Source: Wurfbainia villosa
Taxonomy: Eukaryota; Streptophyta; Magnoliopsida; Zingiberales; Zingiberaceae
DNA length: 64,000 bases
Assembly: GCA_025175895.1 (NCBI GenBank)
Contig: CM045987.1
Span: 110,845,040 to 110,909,039, forward strand
Direction: 5' to 3'
Positions 22,048 to 33,878 of the stretch are shown piece by piece. The notes beneath the pieces are model-generated. The model was given only the letters and a program-made list of their open reading frames with translations. It was not told where the DNA came from and made no database searches. Numbering within the stretch: position 1 is the first letter of the stretch; each line of letters opens with the position of its first letter. The position numbers were made by a program, and so were the translations under genes.

Positions 22048-23902
22048 ATGGGTTTAGGTGTGTCAACCTTGATTGGAAGGGTAGCTAACCCAACCATAGC
22101 AAAGTTGGCACTTTAGGATATTTTCAAGGTTATGGGTGCTTTGGAAATAAGTATGGAGCTAAATCCTAAAAGATTTTAGGATGTGCCAATATACTTTGAA
22201 GATTATGAAAAATCAATCAAATTGGCACAATTTAGGTTTAGAGGTCTTAGGGTGCCATTTTGGGTTTTTGACACACTTTGGGAACAATTGATAATATGGC
22301 AAAATGAGATTAATTATAACAAATGACAACTAATATTAAAATTTAGGTATTATTATACCTATACATTTTATTTGCCATGTTTTTTTGCCATATACCATGT
22401 CATGACATCATGTTTATTTTTACCATTTATATGTCATGATCATGCTTAGGATTTAGGTTTTTATGTCATGTGTATTTAGATTTATTCATAGTTCATGACA
22501 TCATGATCATTGGCCATGCTTTACTTATGCTATCATTTATGCCATGATCATTTCATGCATTTAATTTAATTAAAATTGAGTTAAGGACAATGGAATGACT
22601 TGAAGTCCCATTTATAAGAGAATCAAGTAGTGTTGCCTTAGAAAATGCTTGAACCCCTAGATTAGGAAAACAAAACCCACATCTCACATCACATTGACAT
22701 GTATGTGTATTTATACACCCTAGATACATGTGAGATGATAGGATATGAGTTAAGTTCAAGATGCATAGTTTTTGCATCTAGATGAACTATAACTCATCTT
22801 ATGTTATTTATGGATCATTGGGAAAGCTTTTGTACAAGTCATGTACATGAAGCCCAAAGAATATAATCCAATATAAGGTTTTAAAATCATTTTCAAAAAC
22901 TTTGGTGAAGTCTATCTTTTGATAGCAATCACCATTGATGAAATTGATACAAAATGAGTTAAAACATTGATGTTTTTCTTCACTTTTGAACTTTGTATCA
23001 ATCTCCTATTTTAATGGGTAAAATATGTTTCTAACATTTTTCACCCATTGTATTGCTTATATGTAATATACGTATGAATTTTTCATGATTTTTTGATATA
23101 CGTAGAATTACTTATGCTTTTTCGAATGTCATTTCTGATAACTGAAAATCGAAATTTTCATTTATCAATCGACTGCCCTTGGTGGCAGTCGATTGATGGG
23201 CATGGTAGTCGACTGATGCTTGATAAAGTCGACTACCAAGCTTATTTCGAGAAAAACAATATTGTTTAGCCTATTTTCAGCTACGGTAAAGTTCCCTAAC
23301 CACTCCTAACCCTAGGATATGCTTTAGGAAGCATTATAAAGGGTGAAAATCTATTGGATATGGATTAGGAGAGTTGTTAGGGTGATGTATCAAATTTAAG
23401 GTATGGGAGAGTTCTATATTGAACTTTGGACCTTAATTTTGATGTTTTAGAGTTCCTATAGGCTTAGGGACTTCTCAAAAACATTGTTGGTGCAATGGTA
23501 AAGGGGGAGCAAGCCTTTAGGGGGAGGTATTTATCATGGGATGATGGATGGTATTTTTCCTCATGAGGGAGAAAATGGGAATTTTAAGATACCCAATTTG
23601 GAAATTGAGAGAGTTTGTAGGATTACCTTTCTTGAGTGATATGGGACTTATCACTAGGAAGATTGTAGGCATCCTAGGCATTTTTGGACCAAGGGGGAGA
23701 TTATAAGATCTCATTGGGACATGAGACATTGACCTCCTTGGAGAAAACCTTTTTGATGTTAGTCAAAAAGGGGGAGAATGTTTGAGGAGAATGTTTGGGA
23801 GAATTTATGGGATTACCAATTTGGGATAATTGGTAAGAAGATTTGAGTTAATGTTCTAACTCAAAGGTATGCGGTTTTGTCAAACATCAAAAAGGGGAAG
23901 AT
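22048..23902 (+). other. B 3' non-coding region
   Basis: About 1.85 kb with no pol and no credible frame. It contains paired hairpins (22680-22797), three CAGTCGACTG variants near 23168-23230, an internal copy of the LTR start (TGTTGGTGCAATGG at 23484) and PPT-like AGGGGGAG tracts at about 23502, 23518, 23692 and 23770. The true PPT is AAAAAGGGGAAGAT beside the 3' LTR. It is homologous to 52650-54552 of C in reverse. Confidence 0.75.
22680..22797 (+). other. Paired 3' hairpins of B
   Basis: Hairpin 1 pairs CATCTCACAT (22680-22689) with ATGTGAGATG (22728-22737), and an inner GTGTAT/ATACAC (22705-22718). Hairpin 2 pairs ATGAGTTA with TAACTCAT, AGTTCA with TGAACT and AGATGCA with TGCATCT (22745-22797), about 21 bp with two small bulges. 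Equivalent pairs lie downstream of the coding regions of J, F and C. Confidence 0.7.
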
Positions 23903-25530
23903 TGTTGGTGCAATCAGCCCAGGTCACGATTGACCCGACTCGAGTTTGACTTGAGCGATGTTTTGATGTTTGACATGAAGGTTTGACATTGATGTCTGAT
24001 AATGTTTTTGTAGAGATTGTTGGTGCAATCAACCCAGGTCATGATTGACCGGACTCAAGTTTGACTCGAGAAGGATTTTGATGGTTGACTAGGGTTGACC
24101 ATGGCAAGGGAAAGTCCAAATCTTAAGTACTTGGCAAGTACAGTCCAAGCATGGGTCTTGGCAAGGGAAAGTCCAAGCTTGAGTCTTGGCATTTGGAAAG
24201 TTCAAGGGTGTAGTCTTGGCCACGCAAGTCCAAGGGTGTAGTCTTAGCGGTGAAAGTCCAAGTCATGAGTACTTGGCATTTGGAAAGTCTAAGGGGTTTG
24301 ATATTGGCGGCGTAAAGTCCAAGCGGGAGTCTTGGCAGCATAAGTCCAATGGTTAGCGGCGTAAAGTCCAAGCGAGAGTCTTGCCAGCATAAGTTTAATG
24401 GCTGGCGGCGTAAAGTCCAAGCGGAGTCTTGGCAGCGTAAGTCCAATGTGCCTTGGCAGTGTAGACACTGTTAGCATGACATAGCCGATGGAAGCACCTG
24501 AAGGCTAGTGTATGGATGAACAAGTCATGGATGACTTGGAGGGATTCGATAGGCGTGAGGCTGACGGAGGTGGCTAGAAGGCTTAGGTCTAGGCTACGGG
24601 TGGTCTAGCAAGTATGGGGGCACCATACTTGGGTTAAACCTCATGTTTAAGGTGTATCAGTCGACTGGTATCATGTGGCAGTCGACTGGTGTGAGTCAAC
24701 TAGGGTTTGACTGCGGGAAGTGTCCTAGCAGTTGACTTGCAGAGGTGGGTAGTTGACTGCTGGCCTGAGCAGTCGACTGATCAAGGTGATCAGTCGACTG
24801 ATGGCCAAATTTTAGACACAGAATGTTCTCCAGTCGAGTGATTGGCCTGACCACTCGACTGATTGAGACATCAGTCGACTGATGGATATGACCAGTCGAC
24901 TGATGGTGTATCCGTTGGATTTTTCCAACGTGGATGTAGCCATTGTCTCATGACAATAGTGGCATCAGTCGACTGATGGTCCCGAGTAGTCGACTGAAAG
25001 GCAAAAATCCAACTCAATTACAGGTTATAAAAGTAGCTCGGAAGAGGGATTTTAGCAGTGATTTTCTTGGGCGATTTGGAGCAATTTACTGTTGCAAATC
25101 AGGGTCTTCAAGGCTAGTCCAAGGCAATCAACAAGCAAGCATTCCAAAGCAATAGTTGTAAAGTTTTCTTTACATTGTTTTGTATTTTCATCTTGTATTT
25201 GCTTGTTTACTTTGTATTACTTGTTGTAATTCATTGTACGATATTTCTCCACCTCTGACTTGTTTGTCGAGAAGGAGTTTATTGGATTAGTAGTGCGTGT
25301 TTGCATTGCTAGGGCTCTTACGAGCCCAATCCGTGGAGTATGAACCATTCGGTTCTGAACAACGTTATATCTTGTGTAGTGTTTGTGATTGTGTCTCGTG
25401 TATTGTTTTTATTATTATTATTCCGTTGCTCACTAACACGATTTGTAGACACAATCACGAATGAATTCCATCGATGCATCGAAACGCGCTATTCACCCCC
25501 CCCCCTCTAGCGATCACCGAATCCTCAACA
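23903..25530 (+). repeat. B 3' LTR
   Basis: It starts TGTTGGTGCAATCAGCCC and ends TCCTCAACA before AAATT. The same tandem start duplication is present (second start at 24018). The CCAAG/CTTGG array is at 24108-24450 and the CAGTCGACTG cluster at 24658-24995. TATA is at 25026-25032. It is similar to the 5' LTR with scattered substitutions and one repeated stretch in the 5' copy near 19370. Confidence 0.92.
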
Positions 25531-26896
25531 AAATTTACCTCTAAAATAACTACCGGCACATTTCTAGGATATTCAACTACTAGTAAAGCCTATAGGGTAT
25601 ATAACAATGGAATCTTAAAAATTGAAGAAACAATTAATGTAGTTTTTGATGAAGAAAACAAGTCTACTAAACCTAGAGTAAACATTAAATTGAACAATGA
25701 AAATGAAGTTAGACCTGAACCTAACCCACAAAACGAATCTAGTGTAAACTCTAATCTGAATCAATCTATACTACAAGCTAATCATCCAATTGACAAAGTG
25801 ATAGGTGATCCAAATTTAGGGATTCGAACTAGAGCATCCTATAGGAATCTAAGTCAAATCTCACTTATATCTAAAATCGAACCCAAAACCATAGAGCAAG
25901 CTCTTCTTGACCCAGATTGGGTCATGTTATGCAAGAAGAGTTAGCTCAATTCACTAGGAGTCAAGTTTGGGAATTAGTACCTCCACCTAAAGGAAAAATG
26001 ATCAACAAGGTGGGTATTTCGAAATAAACTTGATGACAAAGGCGAAGTTATAAGGAGCAAAGCTAGGTTAGTAGCTAAACGGTTTAGTCAAGTAGAGAGA
26101 TTAGATTATGATGAAATATATGCACCTGTAGCTAGACTCGAATCAATTAGAATGCTATTAGCCTACGCTGCACGTCGAGGATTTGAATTGTTTCAAATGG
26201 ATGTCAAGTCAGCATTTCTAAATGAATTTATCAAAGAGGAAGTCTAGGTTAGCCAACCACCACGATTTGAAAGCTTATACCAACCTAACAATGTACTTAA
26301 ACTTAGAAAAGTCTTATATGGATTAAAGCAAACACCTAGAGCTTGGTATGAGAGGCTATCCATCTATCTTAAGTTTAAAGGATTCAATCAAGGAGTAGTT
26401 GACCCAACTTTATTTGTAAAAACCATAGGAAAAGGTATTTTTATAGCACAAATCTATGTAGATGATATAATTTTTGGAACAACAAACACAACACTTTTAA
26501 ACGAGTTCATTTCTCTAATGAAAAGTGAGTTTGAAATGAACTTAGTAGGGGATATTACCTTCTTCTTAGGGTTACAAATAAAACAAACAAGAGAAGGAAT
26601 CTACATGCATCAACATAAATACGCTAAGGAGTTAATTAGTAAATTTGGTATGTAAAATGCTAAAGAAATTAGTACACCTATGGCAACCAATGTAAACATT
26701 AGAGAAGACTTAGAAGGAAAAACTATAAATTTAAAATACTATATATAGAAGTACAATAGGTAGCCTTCTGTACTTAATTGCAAACTGACCTAATATACTC
26801 TTTGCAGTAAGTATGTGTGCAAGATTTCAGTCTTGTGCCAAAGAATCATACCTAACCTTAGTTAAATGAATCTTTAGATACTTAAAAGGAACAAAT
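25531..26896 (+). pseudogene. pol: A pol fragment 3: integrase tail and RT
   Basis: It resumes the A reading with TSKITTGTFLGYSTTSKAYRVYN, then RTRASYRNLSQISLISKIEPK. RT follows with an intact YVDDIIFG (26455-26478), FFLGLQIKQT and the connection region. Frameshifts (near 25925 and 26005) and stops (near 26245 and 26655) break it. It ends in the ILKGT region, where J is inserted. Confidence 0.87.
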
Positions 26897-27490
26897 TGTT
26901 GGTGCAGTGGGCACCAAAGTCGAACCGGTATTTTGATTATGGCAAAAGGCTCAATAGTTAAGGGTATATTTGTTATCTTACGAGCTTAATTAAGTGTGCA
27001 GAAATGCTAAAGTTGAGCGGAAGGTCTGCGACACCCGGTGGGAACCGAGGTGGTCGGGCAACGCCAGAGGGACTTCGGAGGAAGCCGAGGTACTCAGGTA
27101 AAGACCGGAAGCGAGGCTACAAGGTAAGCTCGTGTGAAAGCGAAGCAAGGTCGTTAAGCGTAGATCCGACCCAATACCTCCAATGGAAGGTCTAGGTCGA
27201 GATCAGATGGTTAGAACCATCGTACTTTATATTTTAAGCTAACTTGTACTGCAGTCCAAAACCCTTTGACTACAGTCAACTGCTAGTCAAGTTCCAGCCT
27301 CGAGAAGAGCTCGAATTTCAAGGGGGTGAATTTGGACTTGACTCGTGTTTTGGTACAAAGGGTGATGTGGCATCAAGGTGGACATCCAAACCATCACCAA
27401 GCTTCCTTGTGGTGGACGCCCAAAATAAGGTGAGTTGGCACAAGATGGTTGGCTCCCATGATGTGGCACAAGTTGAATGGCTCCAACAAG

Positions 27491-27799
27491 TTGGCGCCCA
27501 AGGAGGTTGGAGGTGGCACAAGGTGGTTGGATGAAACACCTCATCCTTGAGTTGGCGCACAAGAAGGTTGGAGGTGGCACAAGGTGGTTGGATGAAACAC
27601 CTCATCCTTGAGTTGGCGCACAAGAAGGTTGGAGGTGGCACAAGGTGGTTGGATGAAACACCTCATCCTCAAGTTGGCGCCCAAGGAGGTTGGAGGTGGC
27701 ACAAGGTGGTTGGATGAAACACCTCATCCTCAAGTTGGCGCACAAGAAGGTTGGAGGTGGCACAAGGTGGTTGGATGAAACACCTCATCCTTGAGTTGG
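27491..27799 (+). repeat. 61-bp minisatellite in the J LTR
   Basis: Five copies of a 61-bp unit (GTTGGCGCACAAGAAGG...ACACCTCATCCTTGA). Two variants, CGCACAAGAAGG and CGCCCAAGGAGG, alternate. The 3' LTR also has five copies (35330-35638). The arrays differ in the variant at the end of one unit. Confidence 0.9.
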
Positions 27800-27853
27800 G
27801 ATAAGAACCTCACCTTGGACACTACCTATGTCTAAATTCATAGATCAATATCC

Positions 27854-27860
27854 ATAAATA
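27854..27860 (+). promoter_or_regulatory. TATA-like box of the J 5' LTR
   Basis: CCATAAATAGAC is the only TATA-like sequence between the minisatellite and the R region. It is repeated in the 3' LTR near 35692. Confidence 0.45.
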
Positions 27861-28333
27861 GACATGTTCACTCCAAGCAAAGATAAGAATTCAAGAGCTC
27901 TCAACACGCCGTCGTAACGCCGCTACTACTACTCACATTTGCTACGACGAAGTGCCGCCGACAACGAAAGCTACATCTTCTACTTATAAGAGTTGTCGGT
28001 ATATTTATTTAAGTTCTACTTCTTTAAATTGTCTTTGTGCTTTAATCGTAACAAGGAAAGGGGGAGTGTCCCTTTGCCTTGATTTCTTTTTGTGATCGTT
28101 GCTCCTACTTCCAACGAGGAGGAGTGGTTTTAGTGAATTGCCCTCCGTACGTGATCAAGGATCACTAGGGCCGTGGATTAGCAATCGAAAGATTGTGAAC
28201 CACGTAAAAATATCTTGTCTACTTTATATTTCCGCGGTGCATTCTCTACTTGCTTTTTACTTATTGCAAAAGTTTTTAACGACACCGTATCGCTATTCAC
28301 CCCCCCCCCTCTAGCGACACTTTCGATCCAACA

Positions 28334-28350
28334 ATTGGTATCGAGTCGGG
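28334..28350 (+). other. J primer-binding site, mutated
   Basis: ATTGGTATCGAGTCGGG directly follows the LTR; two changes from TGGTATCAGAGC. Confidence 0.8.
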
Positions 28351-28704
28351 CGCTAAGATTCGGTGAAACCACCAATCTAGCTTTGTTTTTCTTTATTTAC
28401 AGATTTTTTATTTATTTATTTCTGTTTTCGTATAATTATTTCACTTGCTTATCTTCTCCTACATATAGAATTGCATTAGAGGCTTTAGGATCCGGATAAG
28501 GTTGTCCTTCGGGTTAGATCCCGAGTAAGGTTGTCCTCCGGAACTTCAACGACATTCGCATTTGATTTTTTATTTCTTTTTGCAAGTTACATTTTATATA
28601 TCTTTTTACTTCTCAAGACTACTAATCCAAGACGAAAGTCTTGGAATATTCTTTCCGTGTGTGTTTTGCAAGATTCTTTTCGTCGTTCTTCTTCTTGTTT
28701 TTAA

Positions 28705-30302
28705 ATGGCCCATCTCGAAGGGTTTAGCACCGCCCGACCCCCGTTTTACAACGGTAATGACTTTCGTTATTGGAAGGGTCGGATGGAATGCTTTCTTAAA
28801 ACCCAAATCGAGATGTGGATCGTAATCCAAACCGGTTTCACACTTCCTATTAATGAAGATGGTGAATCTTTGGGTTACGATCAATGGTCAAATTCCATGA
28901 AAAACAAGTAGAAGCCGATGCCAAGGCAACTCAAATCTTGCAATGTGGGTTGTCCAAGGAAGAGCTCAACCGCCCCTTCATTAGTGCAAAGGACTTATGG
29001 ACCAAGCTAGTGGAACTACACGAAGGCACCGACGACACGAAGGTATGTAAAAGAGATTTACTTTTAAATAAATTGTATAACTTGAAAATACAGGAAAACG
29101 AGACCGCAACTCAACTACATGCTCGTATCCAAGACATCGTCAACCAACTCCATGCCATCGACAAAAGGTCGAGAATCGCGACCTTATCAGGTATTCTCTT
29201 AACTCGCTTCCTAGGACCACCTTGTGGGCATCCATGGTCGATGCCTACAAGGTCTCCAAGGACCTTTCTAAAATTAGGTTAGACGAATTGTTTTCGAACT
29301 TGAATTACATGAGCAAACTAACGTGGTCCGCCGAGAAGAGTATTGCGTTAGTTGCGTTCCAAGAAGAAGAAGCCCGCAAGCAAGCCACCCCAAGGAAGAA
29401 GACGAGTCCGAATCGGAAGTAGACTCGAATAGAATCCGAACTAGTCAATCTAGTTCTAAGATGATCAAGAGACGAAACGACCAACAACTCAAGGTAAGCC
29501 TAAACCTAATTCAAATACTTCTAATTTTAGATGCTATGAGTGCAACAGTTCTGGCCACATCAAGTCCGAGTGCCCAAAGCTAAAGAATAACGATCAAAGA
29601 CCAAGAAAGCGCTAAACGCTACTTGGGAGGAGTTGTCGGAGGAAGAAGACGATATCCAAGCTCTAATGGCCAAGCCGACCGAGCACGACTCAAATCAAGA
29701 AGAGTCCGAGTCCGAATGGCGATGAGCTTCCATTCAAGACAAGCCACGGATCCGTATCCGGTTCAAAAGAATCATTAAGGGTAAGTCGTCGTTACTTAAT
29801 ACTTTGTATGGTGCAATTAAATTTTTAAATAAGAAACTAGCTAAGTCCGAGTCCAAGGTCGAGACCCTAATTGAGGAGGTTAACCTTCTCAAACATGAGG
29901 TCTCCTAACCTCTTCGACTACTCAGATTCAAGAGGAGGACTCAACCTGTTGAAAAGCTTGAAGTTGAGAACTCGCTTTTGAAAACACAAGTCAAGACCTT
30001 AGGAACACGTTGGAAAGGTTCACTTTGGGATCCAAGGGACTTGACCTCTTACTTGGATCACAAAGGGCCGTGTACAACAAGGCCGGACTCGGTTTAACTC
30101 AAATACAACCAATAAGTCATATATGTCTATAGTAAACCAACATAAGAAAAATGTCCAAGCATGGGTCCCTAAGACCACTTTGATTTCAACTTTAGGATCT
30201 AACATGTATTGGGTTCCTAAGGACCAAATTCACTATGTGAATAGACCCACTGATTCAATGGTCCAGGGAGCCAATACAAAATGTATTTTTGTTAAGTCTT
30301 AG
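28705..30302 (+). pseudogene. gag: J gag pseudogene
   Basis: Starts MAHLEGFSTARPPFYNGNDF, about 370 bp after the PBS. Frameshifts occur near 28890, 29165, 29330, 29600, 29785 and later. Recognisable parts are the helix region (FISAKDLWTKLVELHEGTDD), one CCHC knuckle (CYECNSSGHIKSEC near 29540), an acidic/Ser-rich region, and the C-terminal AWVPKTTLISTLGSN...WVPKDQIHYV. It ends at TAG 30300-30302. Length matches the F gag, so only small indels separate it from an intact gene. Confidence 0.85.
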
Positions 30303-30824
30303 AAATTGCATGCTTAGTTTTTCCTTTATTTTTAGAATGGTTAGATAGGACTCATAACCAACTAAAATCCTCGAAAAAGATTGAGCCTCGGGAGCCTCTT
30401 TTCAAAAATAAACCAACTAAAATCCTATTTAAAAGATTGAGCCTCGGGGAGCCTCTTTTCAAAAATAACTAGTTAGACCAAGACGTAGTCTCAAGTAAGT
30501 CGAGTTATCAATTTCTTGAAATTAGCTTTGTCTAAGGAAGTGGTCGTTGTTCCAATCAAAGAAGGCCTCTGTGCCTCGCCACGACCTGGAAGCTAATCTC
30601 TTGAAAAGATTACTTGATGAGCTTAGACTAAATCCGAATCTAACCTAATGTTGGTTAATTTAAATTCATTAAAATTAATCAAGTAAAATTGATAGTCATC
30701 TCACAATAACACATAGGAATAACATGTTTTGATCATGTAGATATTGGTGAGATGATTTAGGTTTAAAAACTTACAAACAACCCTTTATTAATTCCAATAT
30801 CCGATCCAACTACCTTATGTGTAG
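30303..30824 (+). other. J gag-pol spacer, with a replaced 5' half
   Basis: Homologous to the A, F and E spacers at both ends: TTGCATGCTTAG...TTTTTAGAATGGTTAGATAGG at the start, and the GGAAGTGGTCGTTG...CACGACCTGG and CATCTCAC/GTGAGATG parts later. The middle, which forms the long stem in A and F, is replaced here by two copies of a ~60-bp unit (CCAACTAAAATCC...GAGCCTCGGG...CCTCTTTTC). Confidence 0.65.
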
Positions 30825-33800
30825 GATCAATGGATGTTGGACAGTGGTTGCTCCCGACACATGACCGGGGATCAACTCAAATTTTCGAAGTTACGATTCA
30901 AACGACAAGGATCGGTAGCCTTCGGAAATAACGGCAAGCTCAAAATCATCGGATCAGGTGATATTGAGCTCAACTCTAACTTTACAATTCAAAATGTCTT
31001 ATTAGTAGAAAACTTTCAATATAATTTACTTAGTGTAAGCCAATTGTGTGATAACAATTATAAGGTCATATTTCTAGAAAATGAATGCGTAATCAAAATA
31101 AATGCAACATCTAAAATAATACTTAAAGGAACTAGGAGTAGCAACATCTACACAATAAATTTACCCAACTCCTCAACCAAGTGTCTTATGACACAGCAAG
31201 AGGAATCTTGGTTATGGCATCGAAGACTCGGACACTCGCACCCAAGACTCGTCCACAAGATGAGTCAGAGTGGCTTGGTTATAGGTTTGCCTAAACTAAA
31301 CAACTTGGATAATAAAATATGTAATGCTTGTCAACAAGGTAAACAATCTAGGACACAACGTCAATTAACTAATCAAGAACGAACCAAAAGTGTTCTTGAG
31401 CTCCTACACATGGATCTATTTGATTCACATGGAGCTAAGTCACTCAATGGTAGTCAATTTTGCTTAGTCATAATTGACGACTATTCTAGATTTACTTGGG
31501 TTAGGTTTATCAAACATAAAAATGATACCCTAGACCAACTAATCAATCTTTGTAGGTTAATCGAAAATCAAAAGAACCTTAAGATTAAAAGACTTAGAAG
31601 CGATCATGGTGGTGAAATCGAAAACCACAGGTTTACAGCTATCTGAAACCTAAACGGATAACACCCCGAGTTTTCATGTAATAGAACCCCACAACAAAAT
31701 GGGTTAGTCGAGCGGAAAAATAGAACCCTACAAGAAGCCGCTAGGACAATGTTAAGCAGTATAACCTACAGATAGATTTTGGCGGAGGTAGTTAGTACGA
31801 CTTGCTATGTCCAAAATAGGATCCTTATGGTAAAGAGGCACCAAAAGACCTCGTACGAGATTTATCACGATAAAATACCGAACATCAAGTACTTTAGGGT
31901 ATTTGGATGCAAGGTACATATCTTAAACACTAAGGATTACCTAGGGAAATTCAAATCCAAAACCTCTACTGGAACCTTTCTAGGATACTCAACCACCAGT
32001 AGAGCTTATAGGGTATACAATCACGACACTCTTAGAGTCGAAGAAACCATTAATATAGTTTTCGAAGAAGGACACGAACCCGTTCAATCCTTAACAAAAC
32101 CAACTAGCAAATCAACTTATAGCTTAACCCGACTGATCTTGAACTTGAATCTCGTCCTAACCCAAGTCATCCTATCGACCAAGTGATAGATGACTCTAAC
32201 CCAAGTCAAACTAGAACTCACCCAAGTCATCCTATCGACCAAGTGATAGATGACCCTAACCCAAGTCATCCTATCAATCAAGTTATAGGTGATCCAAATT
32301 TAGGGGTTCGAACTAGAGCTTCATATCGAAACCTTAGTCAAATCTCGTTAATTTCCAAAATCGAACCCAAAACTATTGAACAAGCACTTCTTGATCCCGA
32401 CTGGATTATTGCTATGCAAGAAGAGCTAGCTCAATTCACTAGAAATGAAAGTGCAGGAATTAGTACCACCACCTAAAGAAAAATCAATTATTGGAACAAG
32501 GTGGGTATTTGAAATAAACTTGATGATAAAGGTGAAGTAGTTAGAAATAAAGCTAGGTTAGTCGCAAAGGGTTTAGTCAAGTCGAAGGTTTAGATTACGA
32601 TGAGACCTCGCCCCGTGAGCAGACTAGAGTCCATCCGAATGTTGTTAGCATATGCTGCACATCGAGGTTTTAAATTGTTTCAAATGGATGTCAAGTCAGC
32701 ATTTTTGAATGGATACATTAAGGAAGAAGTTTACGTCAGTCAACCTCCCAGATTCGAAAATCTAGATAAACGACCATGTCCTTAGACTTAAGAAAGCCCT
32801 ATATGGACTCAAACAAGCCCCAAGAGCTTGATGCGAAGGCTTCGATCTATCTTAAGTCCAAAGGATTCAACCAAGGTTTAGTCGACCCAACCTTATTCGT
32901 TAAAAACCGTAGGAAAAGAAATCTTTATAGCCCAAATCTATGTAGATGATATAATTTTGGAACTACCAACTCGATCCTGCTAAGCGAATTCATCTCACTT
33001 ATGGAAAGTGAATTTGAAATGAATTTAGTGGGAGAGTTAAGTTTCTTCTTAGGTTTACAAATTAAACAAACTAAAGATGGAATATATTTACATCAACAAA
33101 AATATACTAAGGACTTAATAAATCGATTTGGAATGCAAGATGCTAAAATAATCAATACACCTATGGCAACTAATGTTAATATAAGCGAAGATGTAGAAGG
33201 AAAACCCGTTGACCTAAAAATACTATAGAGCGCGCAATAGGAAGTCTCCTATACTTAACCGCGAGCCGACCCGACATTTTATTCGCGGTAAGTAGTATGT
33301 GCGCAAGGTTACAAACCTGTGCCAAGGAGTCTCACCTAACCCTAGTCAAGCGTATCCTTAGATATCTAAAGGGCACGCTAAAGCGTAGGTATTTGGTACC
33401 CTAGATCTACGAGTTTAATCTAATCGGCTACTCCGACTCGACTATGCGGTAGTAAACTCGATAGAAAGAGCACGAGTGGTTGTTGTCAAATCCTCGGCTC
33501 GAGTCTAGTAAGTTAGTGCGAGAAGCAAAGCTGCCTTATCTACCACCGGCAAGAATCACGTTGCGATGGGTGAGTGTGTCTCTCGGCTCCCTGTGGATGA
33601 AGCACACTCTCCAAGACTTTAGCTTAATCTTTAACAACATTAAAACCTACATAGATAACATTAGTTCAATTAACTTAACTAAAAATCCAATATGTCATTC
33701 TAGGACAAAACATATAGAAGTTAAACACCACTTCATTAGGGAACATGTAACTAATGGAACTATACAACTAGAGTATGTTGAGTCCAAATCAAACCTAGCG

Positions 33801-33878
33801 GACATCTTCACCAAACCACTACCCGAAGCCGAATTTAGTTTATTAAGACGAAAGTTAGGTATGTGCGTAATAGAGTAG
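30825..33878 (+). pseudogene. pol: J pol pseudogene
   Basis: Starts DQWMLDSGCSRHMTGD (protease), then GAG-pre-integrase (ESWLWHRRLGHSHPRLVHKM...CNACQQGK) and integrase (LLHMDLFDSH, RSDHGGEIEN), open to 31646. Later parts survive in different frames: integrase tail 31779-32186, RT start 32183-32476, RT 32600-32785, RT/connection 33001-33228 and RNase H tail 33480-33878 (SRTKHIEVKHHFIREH...SNLADIFTKPLPE). The RT motif is YVDDI followed by a one-base loss near 32955. Dense small indels lie at 33220-33560. Confidence 0.88.

Larger units (their letters stand above)
18672..25530 (+). mobile_element. B: gag-only, non-autonomous copia element in A pol
   Basis: TSD AAATT (18667-18671 and 25531-25535) is perfect, and A's integrase-tail reading resumes directly after it. 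LTRs are about 1.60 and 1.63 kb; the internal region is 3.6 kb with gag only. Five AGGGGGAG-like tracts lie near the 3' end. Its gag is homologous to that of C, and LTR architecture is shared with C and D. Confidence 0.9.
26897..28333 (+). repeat. J 5' LTR
   Basis: TGTTGGTGCAGTGGGCACC to TCGATCCAACA. It contains a 61-bp minisatellite (27491-27799), a TATA-like ATAAATA (27854-27860) and the tail TATTCACCCCCCCCCCTCTAG. The palindromic CAGTCGACTG cluster of other LTRs is essentially absent. Confidence 0.93.

Noticed and set aside
27287..27641. Overlapping minus-strand frames with repeated PPPTFLCANSRMRC (also 35125-35479)
   Set aside because: They arise from the 61-bp minisatellite in the J LTR: 61 bp is one more than a multiple of three, so different frames open in turn. 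No start context or homology supports them.
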